Source: Amoebophrya sp. AT5.2 (taxonomy: Eukaryota > Sar > Dinophyceae > Syndiniales > Amoebophryaceae). Taken from it: DNA of 21,804 nucleotides. Positions 8,029 to 17,456 of the stretch are shown here, one piece after another (position 1 is the stretch's first letter; every line of letters starts with the position of its first letter). Below the pieces are notes generated by a model. That model was not told the DNA's origin and did not search any database. It worked only from the letters and a program-made list of their open reading frames with translations. The stretch lies in the NCBI GenBank assembly GCA_005223375.1, contig RXOD01004472.1, positions 1-21,804 of the forward strand. The letters run 5' to 3'. The position numbers and the translations under genes are program-made.

Positions 8029-10116
8029 ATGCTTCATCGGGATCGGCTGCAAGCTAAGATGCCTCGTCACTCCAAGAAAGCTGTCACTCTCTGTTTGGCG
8101 GCGGCGACCGCCGTCACTTGGGTTGTCCGCGTCGATGCCGAGCCAGGGTTAGGCTTTCAGGAGCCGGTGAACCTCCCCACCAGCGATCCTTCGGATAAGT
8201 TTGTGCTTTACAGCAGTCAGGAGTGGGTGAATTTCAAACTGTGGGCCAAGGCGAGTAACATCAAGCTGGTTTCTCCGGAAAAATCAACAGCGTCCTCCGC
8301 CTCGTCGGGGGACGCCCTGCCTTGCTACGACGCGGTGTACCAAGATCTGGAGGACGATCCGGCGCGGTCGGCGAAATGGGCTTTACCCTTTCCCCGACTG
8401 CACGGGTTCGACGGAAAGTCGAAGCTGGTCCCAGTCGGCTGCAGGGCTCTGTGGAGGGCGTGGAAGACGGACGTAGATTTTGTTTTATGAACTCTGACTT
8501 TTAATACAATAAATACTTGTTATCAATCTACTTTTACAGATACTGATACTATACAGGTAGAAGAGCTACAGCTAGTTGTACTTGTACAGCACTAGCTCTT
8601 TCATCCCTCCATTTCGGAGGTTTCATGCAAACGCAAAGTACTAGAAGGATCAATCTTATCAAAGTCATCGGGCTAGAAGACGAGTGACACCCTAAAAGAA
8701 CTAACATCCTCGCCTAAGAGTAAGAATTTTTAAACTACGTGTGGCAAGTACAAGTTCAAGAATCGATCGTCCCAAGAATCGATCCATCGCAGTTACGGCG
8801 GTTGAAGGATCACACGCGGGAGGCCCGCGTGTACTGTGAACTAGCGGAGCTGGACGTGGTGGAGCAGGTCGTCACGGGCAAGAAGACGCAGCCACTCAGC
8901 GGCAAAAAAATCGAGTTCGTCCGTGTAGAACTGGACACCGAGGAAACCTGTCCCACCGAAGTTGTACAAGAGGAAGAGGCGACCGCCCCCGCCTGTGACA
9001 GCTCGGGAGACTCGCTGGCCCCGGTGAGAAACGTAGTAGTACTGCGGCATATTTTATTGTTTAGTTGCAGCTTGACCTTTTTCCATTTGACTACCAAGTC
9101 CAAGATATCGGTTCGCTATTGTCGGTCTTCAAGGAGCCTATACTACAGATGAAAATATAGCTGCTGCGCAGAAACAAGAATACGTGCCATCATAAATCAG
9201 AGTGAGTGGTCTCCTGGTCATGAACATGATCATGTAGTTGTATCCATAAATATAAAATCGAAACCGAACTACCAACGAACAGGAGGCGCACACTGCCGAG
9301 GAGGCTACGCCTTTGCTCGCCGGCGAGGAAGCGGGCTCTCCTGGTGGAGACGACGCGGCTGGCGGCGCTGCAGCTCGTCCACGACAATCCCGGGGTGGTC
9401 CTTCTGTCGCGCAGCTCGCCGCCCCGCAGTCACCGATTGGCGTTCTCCCACCCGGAGGACCCGCGCCCGGCTCCGGCTCCGGCCAGCAGCAGAAGCAAGG
9501 CGCCGATGCGCATTCCTGTGTCGTGCAGGAGAAAGCTACGAAAGCCACAGCTAAAAAGACTCCACCTGCGCCGAAGAAGAAGAAGAAAAGCCTGTTCGCT
9601 GCCCACCTGTTCGGTCCCGTGGAGGAGAACAAGGCGAAGAAGAGCGTGTTTCTCTTGAAGCACAAGGAAGACGCGCAGCAGGTGCTGGACTTCTGCTTCC
9701 AACAGGCGGTGATCCGCAGCAGGGTGCTGGTAGACGTCTCGGCATACGCAAAGTACTTCCCAAGACCAACCTCTCGGCTGTACGTCCGGGCGACGGGGAC
9801 GAAAAACCTAGAAAGTATTGCTGGATGTGGAAGCAAGTCTGCTTGTCGTAGAGGAACTCCTGGATCTGGAACGCGAAGACGAACTGATACTGAAGCACTT
9901 TTTGTCTTCCAGTTTTAGACCGAAGATGATCGATCCTCATTCCAATTTTCCACAGGCGATGGCATCGTGGCGCTTACCGACCTTCTGTACAAGGGGTCAA
10001 GTTCGGAGTTCGGCGAACCCCTTGTAGGCGTTCCGTCTCCGCTTTTGGCCGGCGGCCTCAAGTCCACCATCACGAAATTCCTCACCAGCGAAGACATCCA
10101 CGAGCGCGAGGAGTAA
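8029..10116 (+). CDS. Secreted or membrane-targeted protein of unknown family, four exons
   Basis: Product not recognised. Inferred exons 8029-8472, 8793-9023, 9283-9814 and 9956-10116 join in phase to give 455 residues. The N-terminus has a basic region, a hydrophobic core (residues 18-33, VTLCLAAATAVTWVV) and a likely signal-peptidase site after VDA37. ATG 8059 would also retain the signal peptide; 8029 is the first Met in the open frame. Exon 2 is mixed charged. Exon 3 opens with a Gly/Ala/Pro low-complexity region, then a Lys-rich stretch (KKTPPAPKKKKK), then a folded-looking part (HLFGPVEENKAKKSVFLLKH and on). Exon 4 ends TSEDIHEREE. Donors are GTAGAT, GTGAGA and GTATTG; acceptors CGCAG, AACAG and CACAG. 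An AATAAA overlaps the TAA stop region (10115-10120). Confidence 0.7.
8473..8792 (+). other. Intron 1 of the signal-peptide gene, with hairpins
   Basis: This 320-base AT-rich intron (donor GTAGAT, acceptor ATCGCAG) contains AAGAGCT (8561-8567) paired with AGCTCTT (8594-8600), an overlapping alternative stem AGCTAGT/ACTAGCT with inner TGTAC/GTACA, and then CCTCC/GGAGG (8606-8620). Confidence 0.6.
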
Positions 10117-10318
10117 TAAAATGATTTTGATTTTGATTCCGATGGACCACAAGTCAAGATCAATACGAACACTGTTTTGAACGAGAACGTCTACCTGGAT
10201 AGATGAAAGGGTTCTTACTGAATACTTAGTTATGTGTTATGACTCCAACTCCTCTGCTCCCCACCTTCCATCGATAAATCGATAGCTCCTCGCCAATGGC
10301 GATGCCTCCCCCATAGCC

Positions 10319-11857
10319 ATGCCAAAGCTCGCAAAAATCCATCGCAGCGTCGAGCGTGTGCGTGCCGCCGTGACTCGCCGGGTGACGGACTTTGCTCGCG
10401 AGCTGCACAAGAAGGACGCCAACGCGTTTCAGAAGCTGAAGTGCGAGCTGAACAAGGAGGTGGTTTTCCAGGAGCTGTACAACTCCCTGAAGGACAAAAA
10501 GAGCCGCGCGCTGCTCGGCTGGCTGCTGTACTTCAGCATCGCCTTCTCCGGTTGGGTGGTCTCCACGCTGGCCGCCGAGGCCGCCGGCCGGGTTGCGGGC
10601 GCCGTGATCTCAGAAGCGCTGCCGAGCGCGATCCCGTTGTGGACGCGCCTGCCCGCCCGGCTCGTGGGCGGCCGCCTCGCCTTCCTGAACCGCGTCGCGC
10701 TGCCGAACCACCCCTTCAAGTGGCTGGCGCAGTACTTCAAGCCGACGATCGGGAAGAGCGCACAAAGGGTCGCAGCCAACTACTTCAAGGAAAGGGCGAA
10801 AAAGTACTCCTTCCATTTGTTTCTCAAGTAGCTTTCTTACCTAGTACCGTAAGTGTAAGGTTATTTAGCTCTAGACTTAACTGCTCCTTGTTCTTCAAGA
10901 ACAGGAAGGCTTCCGCGGGATCGGTTAGCTTTCTCGGTTGCAATTTCATGTACTACTACTCCTTCCCCGAAAATGAATCGAAGGAGAACGATGTGTAGCT
11001 AGTTTCATTGTACGCCATTAATTCCTTTGCTCGGTACATAGCTCCTAAAACCTAAAAGTAGACATGGGTTCAAGTATACTTATATATAATCTCGTCTCCC
11101 AACTACATCGATGATGTTCACTCCATATAATCGAAGGCTGGGCGTGCTGTTTCTGATCTCCGCGGTTCCGGCGTGGATGGGGAACTACCCGGTGAAGGTG
11201 TTGAACTGGGTGTGGCCCGTGGGCGAGATCCAGCCCGTGTTCGACCAGAAGCAGGTGGCCGAAGCTGCCGCCAAGTTTGGCAAGTACCGCCAAGAGCTGC
11301 ACGGCATGCAGAAGGGCGACTACATCTACGTGCACCAGACCCCAAACGTGCTGCAGCAGGTGCGCAACCGGGGGTATCTGGCCCCCACCTCCACCATCGG
11401 CCGGAGGCTGCAAAAAGGCATGCACGGAAGGATCGTGCGGATGCCCTTCGAAGCAATCAAGCCCGATAAGGAAGGAAAGTACTATTTTTTTGATATTAAC
11501 CGCACTGAATCTCTATCTACTGTTGGCATGAATCTGTTGAATATGATCGGCAGTCATTTGTTCTTCCGATGTGAGCAGCTGGAGAACATGGAATTCTTCC
11601 GCATGATGTTGATGTGAACCTATCTCTCTAGGCACCGACTGGGTATACTAAGGAGATATCGTATAAGAAGTATATTAATTTTTAAATTTGCATCTTTCAT
11701 CAGGATGAAGCTGACGGACGAGGCAGAGAGGAAAACCATCGCCGTGGAATGGGTCGGCCCGGCCGGAAATCGGGAGGAACACGAGCACCGGCCCGAGCAA
11801 ATTGAACACCTCCTCGTGCGCAACGCCATGCGCATCGTCAGGCCTGGCGAGCAGTAG
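10319..11857 (+). CDS. Membrane protein of unknown family, three exons (possibly two genes)
   Basis: Product not recognised. Best model: exons 10319-10803, 11137-11478 and 11704-11857 (326 aa). The start (ATG 10319) is followed by a basic, helical region (MPKLAKIHRSVERVRAAVTR), then a hydrophobic segment (LLGWLLYFSIAFSGWVVSTL, about residues 65-84) and a weaker Ala/Gly-rich one. Exon 2 adds a further segment (LGVLFLISAVPAWMG). The rest is soluble. Donors AA|GTACTC (10804) and AA|GTACTA (11479) both follow AA in phase 2. Alternative: without the first splice, 10319-10831 is a complete 170-aa ORF, and a second gene would start at ATG 11111, 21 bases after a TATATATAAT element, with MMFTPYNRRLGVLFLISAVP as its membrane anchor. 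If the second intron is retained, the frame runs on to 11617. Confidence 0.62.
11081..11090 (+). promoter_or_regulatory. TATATATAAT element
   Basis: The same ten bases occur at 1132-1141. Here they lie 21 bases before ATG 11111, which would suit a promoter only if a separate gene starts there; in the fused model they fall inside an intron. Function is not shown by the sequence. Confidence 0.2.
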
Positions 11858-12483
11858 CAGGTGGATGAATAATGCTGCTCGCGCCCCCCGTGGACGCGAA
11901 GTTGTTTGTCCTCTTTGACGCATATGATCATGAAGATTTGCCGATTGTATGTCTTTCCGGATCGTCGGTTTGCGCTACCATTTTGTTCTGCCACGATATG
12001 AATGACGAAGAAAATGTCCGACGCGTCGATGCTCACACACCTAGCGACGCAAAAATTTTCTTTACAACCTAAAGAAACCGATAGCATTTGCCATTTCTGA
12101 AACACAATAAACGAAAAATACCTGGTACCGCTGTGCGTTCGCGCAAACGCAAAAAGAGTGGTTTTTGATTTTGTCAACACGCAGCTATTAAAGCTAATCG
12201 AACGGGTCGTATGCTCTACTACAGCTACAGCACAGAGACGTGGACTCGTGCCAAAGACTTCTAAGACTCTATGCTACTTGATACTGATTTTCGCAACAAG
12301 AATACAGACACAGAACAATTGATGAGATCGGAAACGAAACAGCACATGCAAACGGACAGCACGCAGGCGCATCGCGGCCGTCGGGGGGCGCCACGACTTC
12401 GTACTCGAAAATCTTGCGAGGATCTCTAATTCACGGATCCTCTTCTTCGATCGGAATCGGTTGCTGCGTGAACATGTCGACCG
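11858..12483. other. Intergenic spacer; weak small ORFs only
   Basis: An ATG frame at 11872-12072 could encode 66 residues (MLLAPPVDAKLFVLFDAYDH and on), without recognised features. AATAAA-type sequence lies near 12103-12108. A short inverted repeat TGCGTT/AACGCA follows near 12133. From ATG 12321 a frame of 35 Arg/Ser/Thr-rich codons contains a GTACTC that could be a donor joining in phase 1 to an AG at 12489-12490, so the spacer's right end may be a first exon of the next coding stretch. Confidence 0.35.
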
Positions 12484-12792
12484 ATGACAGGTAGTTCTCG
12501 TTCTCATTGCATGACGTCAGACCTCCGCCTGGTCCCTGTCACTGAGAATACATTCGGTATAAGTAAAAGTATTTTGCTGACTTTGGATCCCCTCGTCCTG
12601 GTGGGAGACGGCTATGGACCCGCAGAAACTTTCCCCACGACGGCGCAATTATGCCCCACGTCGTCTAAGAACTCCATGTCCTCCATGCATTTCATTTATA
12701 CTGCCTTGACGTATAATCTTCGCGATCCATCGATCAACACCAACGGCAGCGGACACGACTACGACATGATGGAAGAACAAGAACTTTGCTGA
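12484..12792 (+). CDS. Coding-like stretch upstream of the protease-like gene, unplaced
   Basis: An open frame from ATG 12484 (102 codons) reads as protein from about residue 15 (RLVPVTENTFGISKSILLTL, later MSSMHFIYTALTYNLRDPSI) and stops at 12790-12792. No family is recognised. It could be a small gene, or an exon whose 5' partner starts at ATG 12321 (donor GTACTC; acceptors at 12490 or 12519-12520 both keep phase). A splice into the 12853 frame was sought: the only late donor (GTATAA, 12713) does not match the available acceptors in phase, so I leave it separate. Confidence 0.3.
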   Translation: MTGSSRSHCMTSDLRLVPVTENTFGISKSILLTLDPLVLVGDGYGPAETFPTTAQLCPTSSKNSMSSMHFIYTALTYNLRDPSINTNGSGHDYDMMEEQELC

Positions 12793-12852
12793 ATAACCAG
12801 ACCTTAAACGCAGCGAGTACTTCACTTTCTTTCGCTTTCTTCTATCAATCTA

Positions 12853-14682
12853 ATGTTTGAGATCGTGCACGAGTACGAAGGGCTGCGGCTCCGTCTCGAG
12901 GAGCAGGTTGAACGCTTTGGGTTGCTGCAGAAAAGCAATTGTGAAGCACCGTCTCTTGGAGCCCTCTGTTTGGTTGTGTCGCTCGACAACGGCAAGCACT
13001 GGCTTGGGTGTTACCTCTTTCGGCGCCGTTTCACCAGCTGCCACTGTGAGCAGGACTGCTCGCAATCCCCTCCAAGACCCTGGGTCGCGATTGTCTTCGA
13101 CACGCTGGAGTTGGACGTGGAGAGTCTGCATAGAAACGGACTTTTGGACGAGGGGGGTACGAATACGATTACGAAAAATATTGGCCGCGCCATCGAATTC
13201 TTCTTTCTGGGGCCCATTTGCGACTACCAGTGCCTTGATCACCATGGCCCATGCTCGACCGTCAACTCCTCGGCCCCCACACGCACTTCCCCCAGCACGA
13301 AGAAGATCTATTACGACCGCTACGAAGGGAGGGCATTCCGGAAAGTGATCGTACAACCCACGTTGCAGTCCTCGCGCGACGGCACTTGCCAAGCACGCTG
13401 CCTCGCCGTCTTGCTGTACCTGCGGTTTTCGTTGTCCGAGGGAGGGGAGGGGGGGGACATTCTAGGGGAGGACATTCTGGGAAACGCGGTACGCTTCTTC
13501 GCGCCAGACCTGGTGAACTTGGCGTGTCGGGGAACCAGCGACAAGGTGGAGGAAGATCAGCATCAGCAATCTGAATCTTCAGTGTATTACCCTTTGCGAT
13601 CGCTTTTCGCTACTGGCGAAACAGACACGTTCGGGAGGCGTTTCTACACGTTGACTTCGACCTCAAGCAAGAGCTCTAGAAATGGTGCCGCGGCAAAAGG
13701 AGCTACTGCTACGTCCTCGACAGCAACACCATCTTCATCACCAGCCTTTTCCCCGCCTATGCATGTAGCCCATGAGGATGCGCATAATTCTCGTCAACAG
13801 CATTTGCAAGATATACGGCGCCATCCGGCAAAAGACTGGTGGCGGTTCCACGCTTGGCCGTCTTCAAAGCACCGCTGGGAGTTCTTGCAGCACACCTGCT
13901 TCTGGTTTTCGAACTATAACTGGCAGATCGTGAAAAAGTCTGGGTACACCCCGCAAGAGCTGCACTTGGACGTGCGGGTGAGCGACGAACAATCACAGCT
14001 GCGGACTATGTTCCCGTCTTCTGATGTGGAAGCCGGAGCTGCAACTACGGGTCGTGAGCAGCGCTTGTGGCGGTTTCGCCAGCGCAAGACAGGGCTGATA
14101 ACGCACGAGGGGGATCCGAGCTTCTACGAGCCGCTGGAAGAGTGCATCGAATTCATACGCAGGACAGCTGGCGTCAGACCTCCACCGCATAATTGTGATG
14201 GAGGTGGAGGCAACGCTCTTCAAGTTCAACCTGATCACTCATCGGGCGACAGTAGCGCTAGGGGCTTTTGGGTCCTGCCTTTCCCGAAAGCCTTCGAGCA
14301 ATTGCGCCTTGCCCAATACGGCCTTCCACGGAAATACGACAGAGCCGAAGATGAGCAGGAATTGTTCGGTGATTCTCCTCCCACGCACAAGCAAAAGCAC
14401 GCAACGGCGACGGCGCTCGACAAATGCCTACGGCAAATCGTGGAAGAGATCGAAGTGGATGTCGGGCACAGAGGCACGCGCGTGTCTGACTACGAGCTGG
14501 GCGAGTCTGGTGCCTTCTGGAACGACCCGCGGTGTGTGGATAAGGATGTGCCTACCAACGCCTTTGCGACGGCTAGGAGTCCGGCGCTCACTTCGGGCAC
14601 CACCCTCCGACTGCCCGTGAAATTGCCACACATTCTTGCAGCAAGTAGAACAAGCGGCAGCCATCATGAGGGGCGACAATAA
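12853..14682 (+). CDS. Putative Ulp1/C48-like cysteine protease domain protein, 609 aa
   Basis: One uninterrupted exon from ATG 12853. The N-terminal third resembles the Ulp1/SENP (peptidase C48) layout: His49-Trp50 in NGKHWLGCYLF (C48 enzymes have a conserved HW), Asp83 in VAIVFDTLEL (where the catalytic Asp follows a beta strand), then Gln172 and Cys179 in QPTLQSSRDGTCQARCLAVL, followed by a hydrophobic helix as after the C48 catalytic Cys. The Gln-to-Cys spacing and DGTC in place of DCG are unusual. If active, it would cleave SUMO/ubiquitin-like conjugates; that is inference. Residues 266-302 are a Ser/Thr/Ala linker; 329-365 are rich in Trp and aromatic residues; the C-terminal half is unrecognised. 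The gene lies between the unplaced stretch and the J-protein gene, all on the plus strand. Confidence 0.68.
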   Translation: MFEIVHEYEGLRLRLEEQVERFGLLQKSNCEAPSLGALCLVVSLDNGKHWLGCYLFRRRFTSCHCEQDCSQSPPRPWVAIVFDTLELDVESLHRNGLLDEGGTNTITKNIGRAIEFFFLGPICDYQCLDHHGPCSTVNSSAPTRTSPSTKKIYYDRYEGRAFRKVIVQPTLQSSRDGTCQARCLAVLLYLRFSLSEGGEGGDILGEDILGNAVRFFAPDLVNLACRGTSDKVEEDQHQQSESSVYYPLRSLFATGETDTFGRRFYTLTSTSSKSSRNGAAAKGATATSSTATPSSSPAFSPPMHVAHEDAHNSRQQHLQDIRRHPAKDWWRFHAWPSSKHRWEFLQHTCFWFSNYNWQIVKKSGYTPQELHLDVRVSDEQSQLRTMFPSSDVEAGAATTGREQRLWRFRQRKTGLITHEGDPSFYEPLEECIEFIRRTAGVRPPPHNCDGGGGNALQVQPDHSSGDSSARGFWVLPFPKAFEQLRLAQYGLPRKYDRAEDEQELFGDSPPTHKQKHATATALDKCLRQIVEEIEVDVGHRGTRVSDYELGESGAFWNDPRCVDKDVPTNAFATARSPALTSGTTLRLPVKLPHILAASRTSGSHHEGRQ

Positions 14683-14910
14683 TTTGAAAACCAAAACTGT
14701 GCACCACCCACCACAACTACTGCCGTCTGCTACAACTACTGCTGCAGAATGAAAGGTGTTCAGCCGGTAACTCAAGAAGTTGAAGTTCAACAATAATTAA
14801 AGTGATCGAGGAGTTCTTTAAATTCGCTTCGTGTATTCTTTCAGATTTAAGACGGCCCTTCATCATCATCTTCATCTAGCCCCTTTGAGACCGACGTCGA
14901 TCGAAATGAT

Positions 14911-16826
14911 ATGGAGATCCATTTGAAACCTGATCATGATCCGACGACCCGTCCCTACTTCACCACTGGTCGAACACAATCCGAAGATCTTCGTCGTGGG
15001 ATCGCTGAGAGTTTAAGTATGCCGCAGGCAGCTGTGCTTTTTTTTTACCTGCTTCGGCTTGTCAAAAAAAAATAACTTGCTCCGGCGAGCAAAGCCAGGG
15101 CATACTTTCGCAGCGCGCGAAAAGTATGTACTTGTGAGTGTAGAAGTAGCTCGCATGCGCGCGGCACCGGCTGCAAAAAGACCCACTCTTGAACAGATTT
15201 ACGCGTGCAGGTGCAATACTTACGTAGTGTCCATGTAGGAGAAGCGGCTGCGCCACAGCCGCGGTAGGTAAGTTCGACAGTCGGACTCGCAGTTGTGGTG
15301 CAGCTGATTGCTTACGGATTATCATTGCATTTTCTGACAGACAGCGTCGTACTCATTGCGTAGCGACTACACAACATACACAGACAGCGACAAGAAGATG
15401 TATGCGGCGTTTCGGACGCTGGGGTTGCCCAGCAACTGTCAATACGACGAGGCGAAGAAGGCGTATAGAAAGCTCTGCCTTGAGAAACATCCGGACAAGC
15501 CAAGTGGGAACAAGGAGGAATTCCTGAAAATATCAGAGGCATGGACGCTACTGCAGGACACCCACTTCAACAAGCTGGCGGGAGGTGCTGCTTCTGCTCT
15601 ATCCACTCTTTTCATGCATTCATTCTTTACCCCCCGTTGGGCATATCAATCAAAAAAAAAATTATGCTGCTTTTTATTCCGCGACTGTATTCATCTTCAT
15701 GTACTTGTCCTATTCGTAATTCTGGTATCTCCGTCTCCGTCCGATCAGGAACTACAAACAAAATTGCTCTACTTAGTACCAGAGAATGGATGGGAAACTT
15801 CGATTTGCAGCATCCTCCGCATTTGTTTCATTTCCCAACATCATTCAACAAGAGAATCAATGCGAGATTTGAATGATCGCTTCTCCACAGGCGGTCCCCC
15901 CGGGCCATCCGCTGCTTCCTCCAGTACTACGGTGAATCGTCCGCGGCCCAAGAACGCCAGTTATCGCGGCACTGCCACTGCCAGCGCCACGGGGTTTACA
16001 TCGACGGGTCCGGGTCCTCCCGGGCAACAAGGTGGCCCGAAGCGCACCACTTCTCTGGAAGAGGAAATTCGCAATGTGTTCGCGCACGGGGCTGCTGGCC
16101 AGAACTTTGGCGGCACTTCCCCCACCAGTTCGCGAAACTCGGGAAACTCCGACAGCGGCTTTTCCAATATGAATTCCGACGACGAGGATAGCGATAGCGA
16201 AGCGAGGAGTCCGATGAACAACGACGATGATCATGAGTCCGATGATCCTGAGTTCGAACGACCCCGAATAAAACCGCGGGAGGCGGAGTGGATGTATTCG
16301 CAGCTGCAGAAGGACGCGCAGAAGGCCGAGCGCATGCTGTTTGTGGACGAGAAGTTCATGAAGCCCCCGGAGGTTGTGTCCCGGGACCAGATCTGTGTGT
16401 ACCTCCGGGACCTGTTCCAGACGTGTAAGAACGCGGACTGCGAGCTCATGCTCGAGGAGACGGACGAGGAGACCCCGTGGACCGCGATGGTGTCGGAGGC
16501 GCTGCGGAGGAAGCTGAATGCGTACCCCGCGCCGGTGTTGCAGCAGATCGACTGGTACCTGGAAACCTCCTTCCAGGAGCGGGTGCTCGAGTTTGTTAAC
16601 CTACTGAAAGTGGAGGCGGAAGTGCCGGCGAAAAGATGTCGGGAGATATTACAGTTTCTGGAGGTTAGAGACCCAGAAGTACTTATTTCGGTGCTACTTT
16701 AAAAAATTTTTGGTGGCCGCCTAAGTATTCTTTGTTTGGTTGGTTTCCAATACCCCCCAGGTACCAGACCACGACGAGGACCAGACCAAGACGGCGTTGA
16801 GCCGGCCGCTCCGCAGGCTCCTGTAA
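14911..16826 (+). CDS. J-domain (DnaJ-like, type III) co-chaperone, four exons, 399 aa
   Basis: Inferred exons 14911-15016, 15345-15584, 15891-16678 and 16761-16826; all phases agree. The J domain is at about residues 54-108: MYAAFRTLGLPSNCQYDEAK, then AYRKLCLEKHPDKPSGNKEE with the HPD tripeptide at 84-86, then FLKISEAWTLLQD. J domains bind Hsp70 and stimulate its ATPase through HPD. No zinc-finger (CxxCxGxG) or classical DnaJ C-terminal domain follows, hence type III. The middle is Ser/Gly/Pro-rich, then acidic (SDDEDSDSEARS). The C-terminal 130 residues form a charged helical region of unknown family (REAEWMYSQLQKDAQKAERM onward). ATG 14911 is the first Met after an in-frame stop. The last donor could be GTTAGA (16664) instead of GTACTT (16679), removing five residues. 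Confidence 0.85.
15017..15344 (+). other. Intron 1 of the J-protein gene, dense in inverted repeats
   Basis: Donor A|GTATGC and acceptor GACAGACAG restore Thr across the join. Inside: T9 (15038-15046) opposite A9 (15064-15072); TTGCTC/GAGCAA (15077-15092); CATACTTTCGC with GCGAAAAGTATG, one bulge (15101-15128); GCGGCTG/CAGCCGC (15244-15262). Confidence 0.65.
15585..15890 (+). other. Intron 2 of the J-protein gene, stop-free in frame
   Basis: Donor G|GTGCTG and acceptor TCCACAG. The intron is AT-rich with an A run, so it is taken as non-coding. Yet it is 306 bases long and has no stop in the gene's frame, so retention would add 102 residues without truncation. Confidence 0.6.
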
Positions 16827-17456
16827 TGGTTTTCAATCAAACAAGCCCAACAAAATAGAACAGGCAAACAGGATAAGTAAATAGGTAATGAAAGAGGCAT
16901 TGGGAAGAGGTGACGGCTGCAGCTCCACGGACTTGCCTCGGAACGCCGGCGCTAGAGACTGGACGCCGAGGGACTGGAAGAGCCACGCCTTTGGGAATGC
17001 CGATAAGTATATGCGATTTGGCGCCTTGAAAAACCTCAACGCGTCTGCCTTCGATGCTAAAACTGATCGGATTCCGAGCCTGTTATGAGATGTGTACGCA
17101 ATGGGGGTGCTTTAGGGATGAGTCGAGGGCGATTGCTAAGGGGGTCGGTAGGGTCCTGGGTGGTGTTGTATTGAAAAGCGTCGGTTGATTTCCAAACTCA
17201 ACAAGCAGGCTAGCTATATGGTACTGATTTCGGCTCTCTGGTGACGTATTGCAACGGTCTGGATAGGCATAGGGTTTCGGTGTTGCCATGGTATTGACCG
17301 ATACATTTGCGGACTGAGCTCGACCCTCACCGACGTAGAGAGGTGCTGCGATTCAATTCCAGGGTGTTGCGAGATCCCTCATTTGGGTAGGATTTAGAGA
17401 TCCCCAACGAACTGATTTTGTGTGGTTCTACGAAAGGCCTGCATTCCTGAACAGCA
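16827..17456 (+). other. Spacer with a small ORF (16888-17088)
   Basis: ATG 16888 opens 66 codons (MKEALGRGDGCSSTDLPRNA, then GARDWTPRDWKSHAFGNADK and on) with fair third-position GC; it may be a tiny gene or an exon. Nothing is recognised in it. From 17089 to 17456 no convincing exon is seen on either strand; an ATG at 17090 opens about 32 codons of Gly/Val-rich sequence. An in-frame TGA at 17448-17450 separates this spacer from the next start codon. Confidence 0.35.

Noticed and set aside
9138..9836. Minus-strand ORF of 232 codons over the signal-peptide gene
   Set aside because: Phe/Cys/Ser-rich shadow of the Lys/Gly-rich exon 3 on the plus strand.
11479..11617. Continuation of the exon 11137-11478 frame to a stop at 11617
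   Set aside because: Third-position GC drops sharply after 11478 and a GTACTA donor joins in phase to a GC-rich exon at 11704; kept only as a retained-intron possibility.
11620..12180. Minus-strand ORF of 186 codons
   Set aside because: Crosses an exon and AT-rich flank of the plus-strand gene; Cys/Ser/Arg-rich with no recognisable feature.
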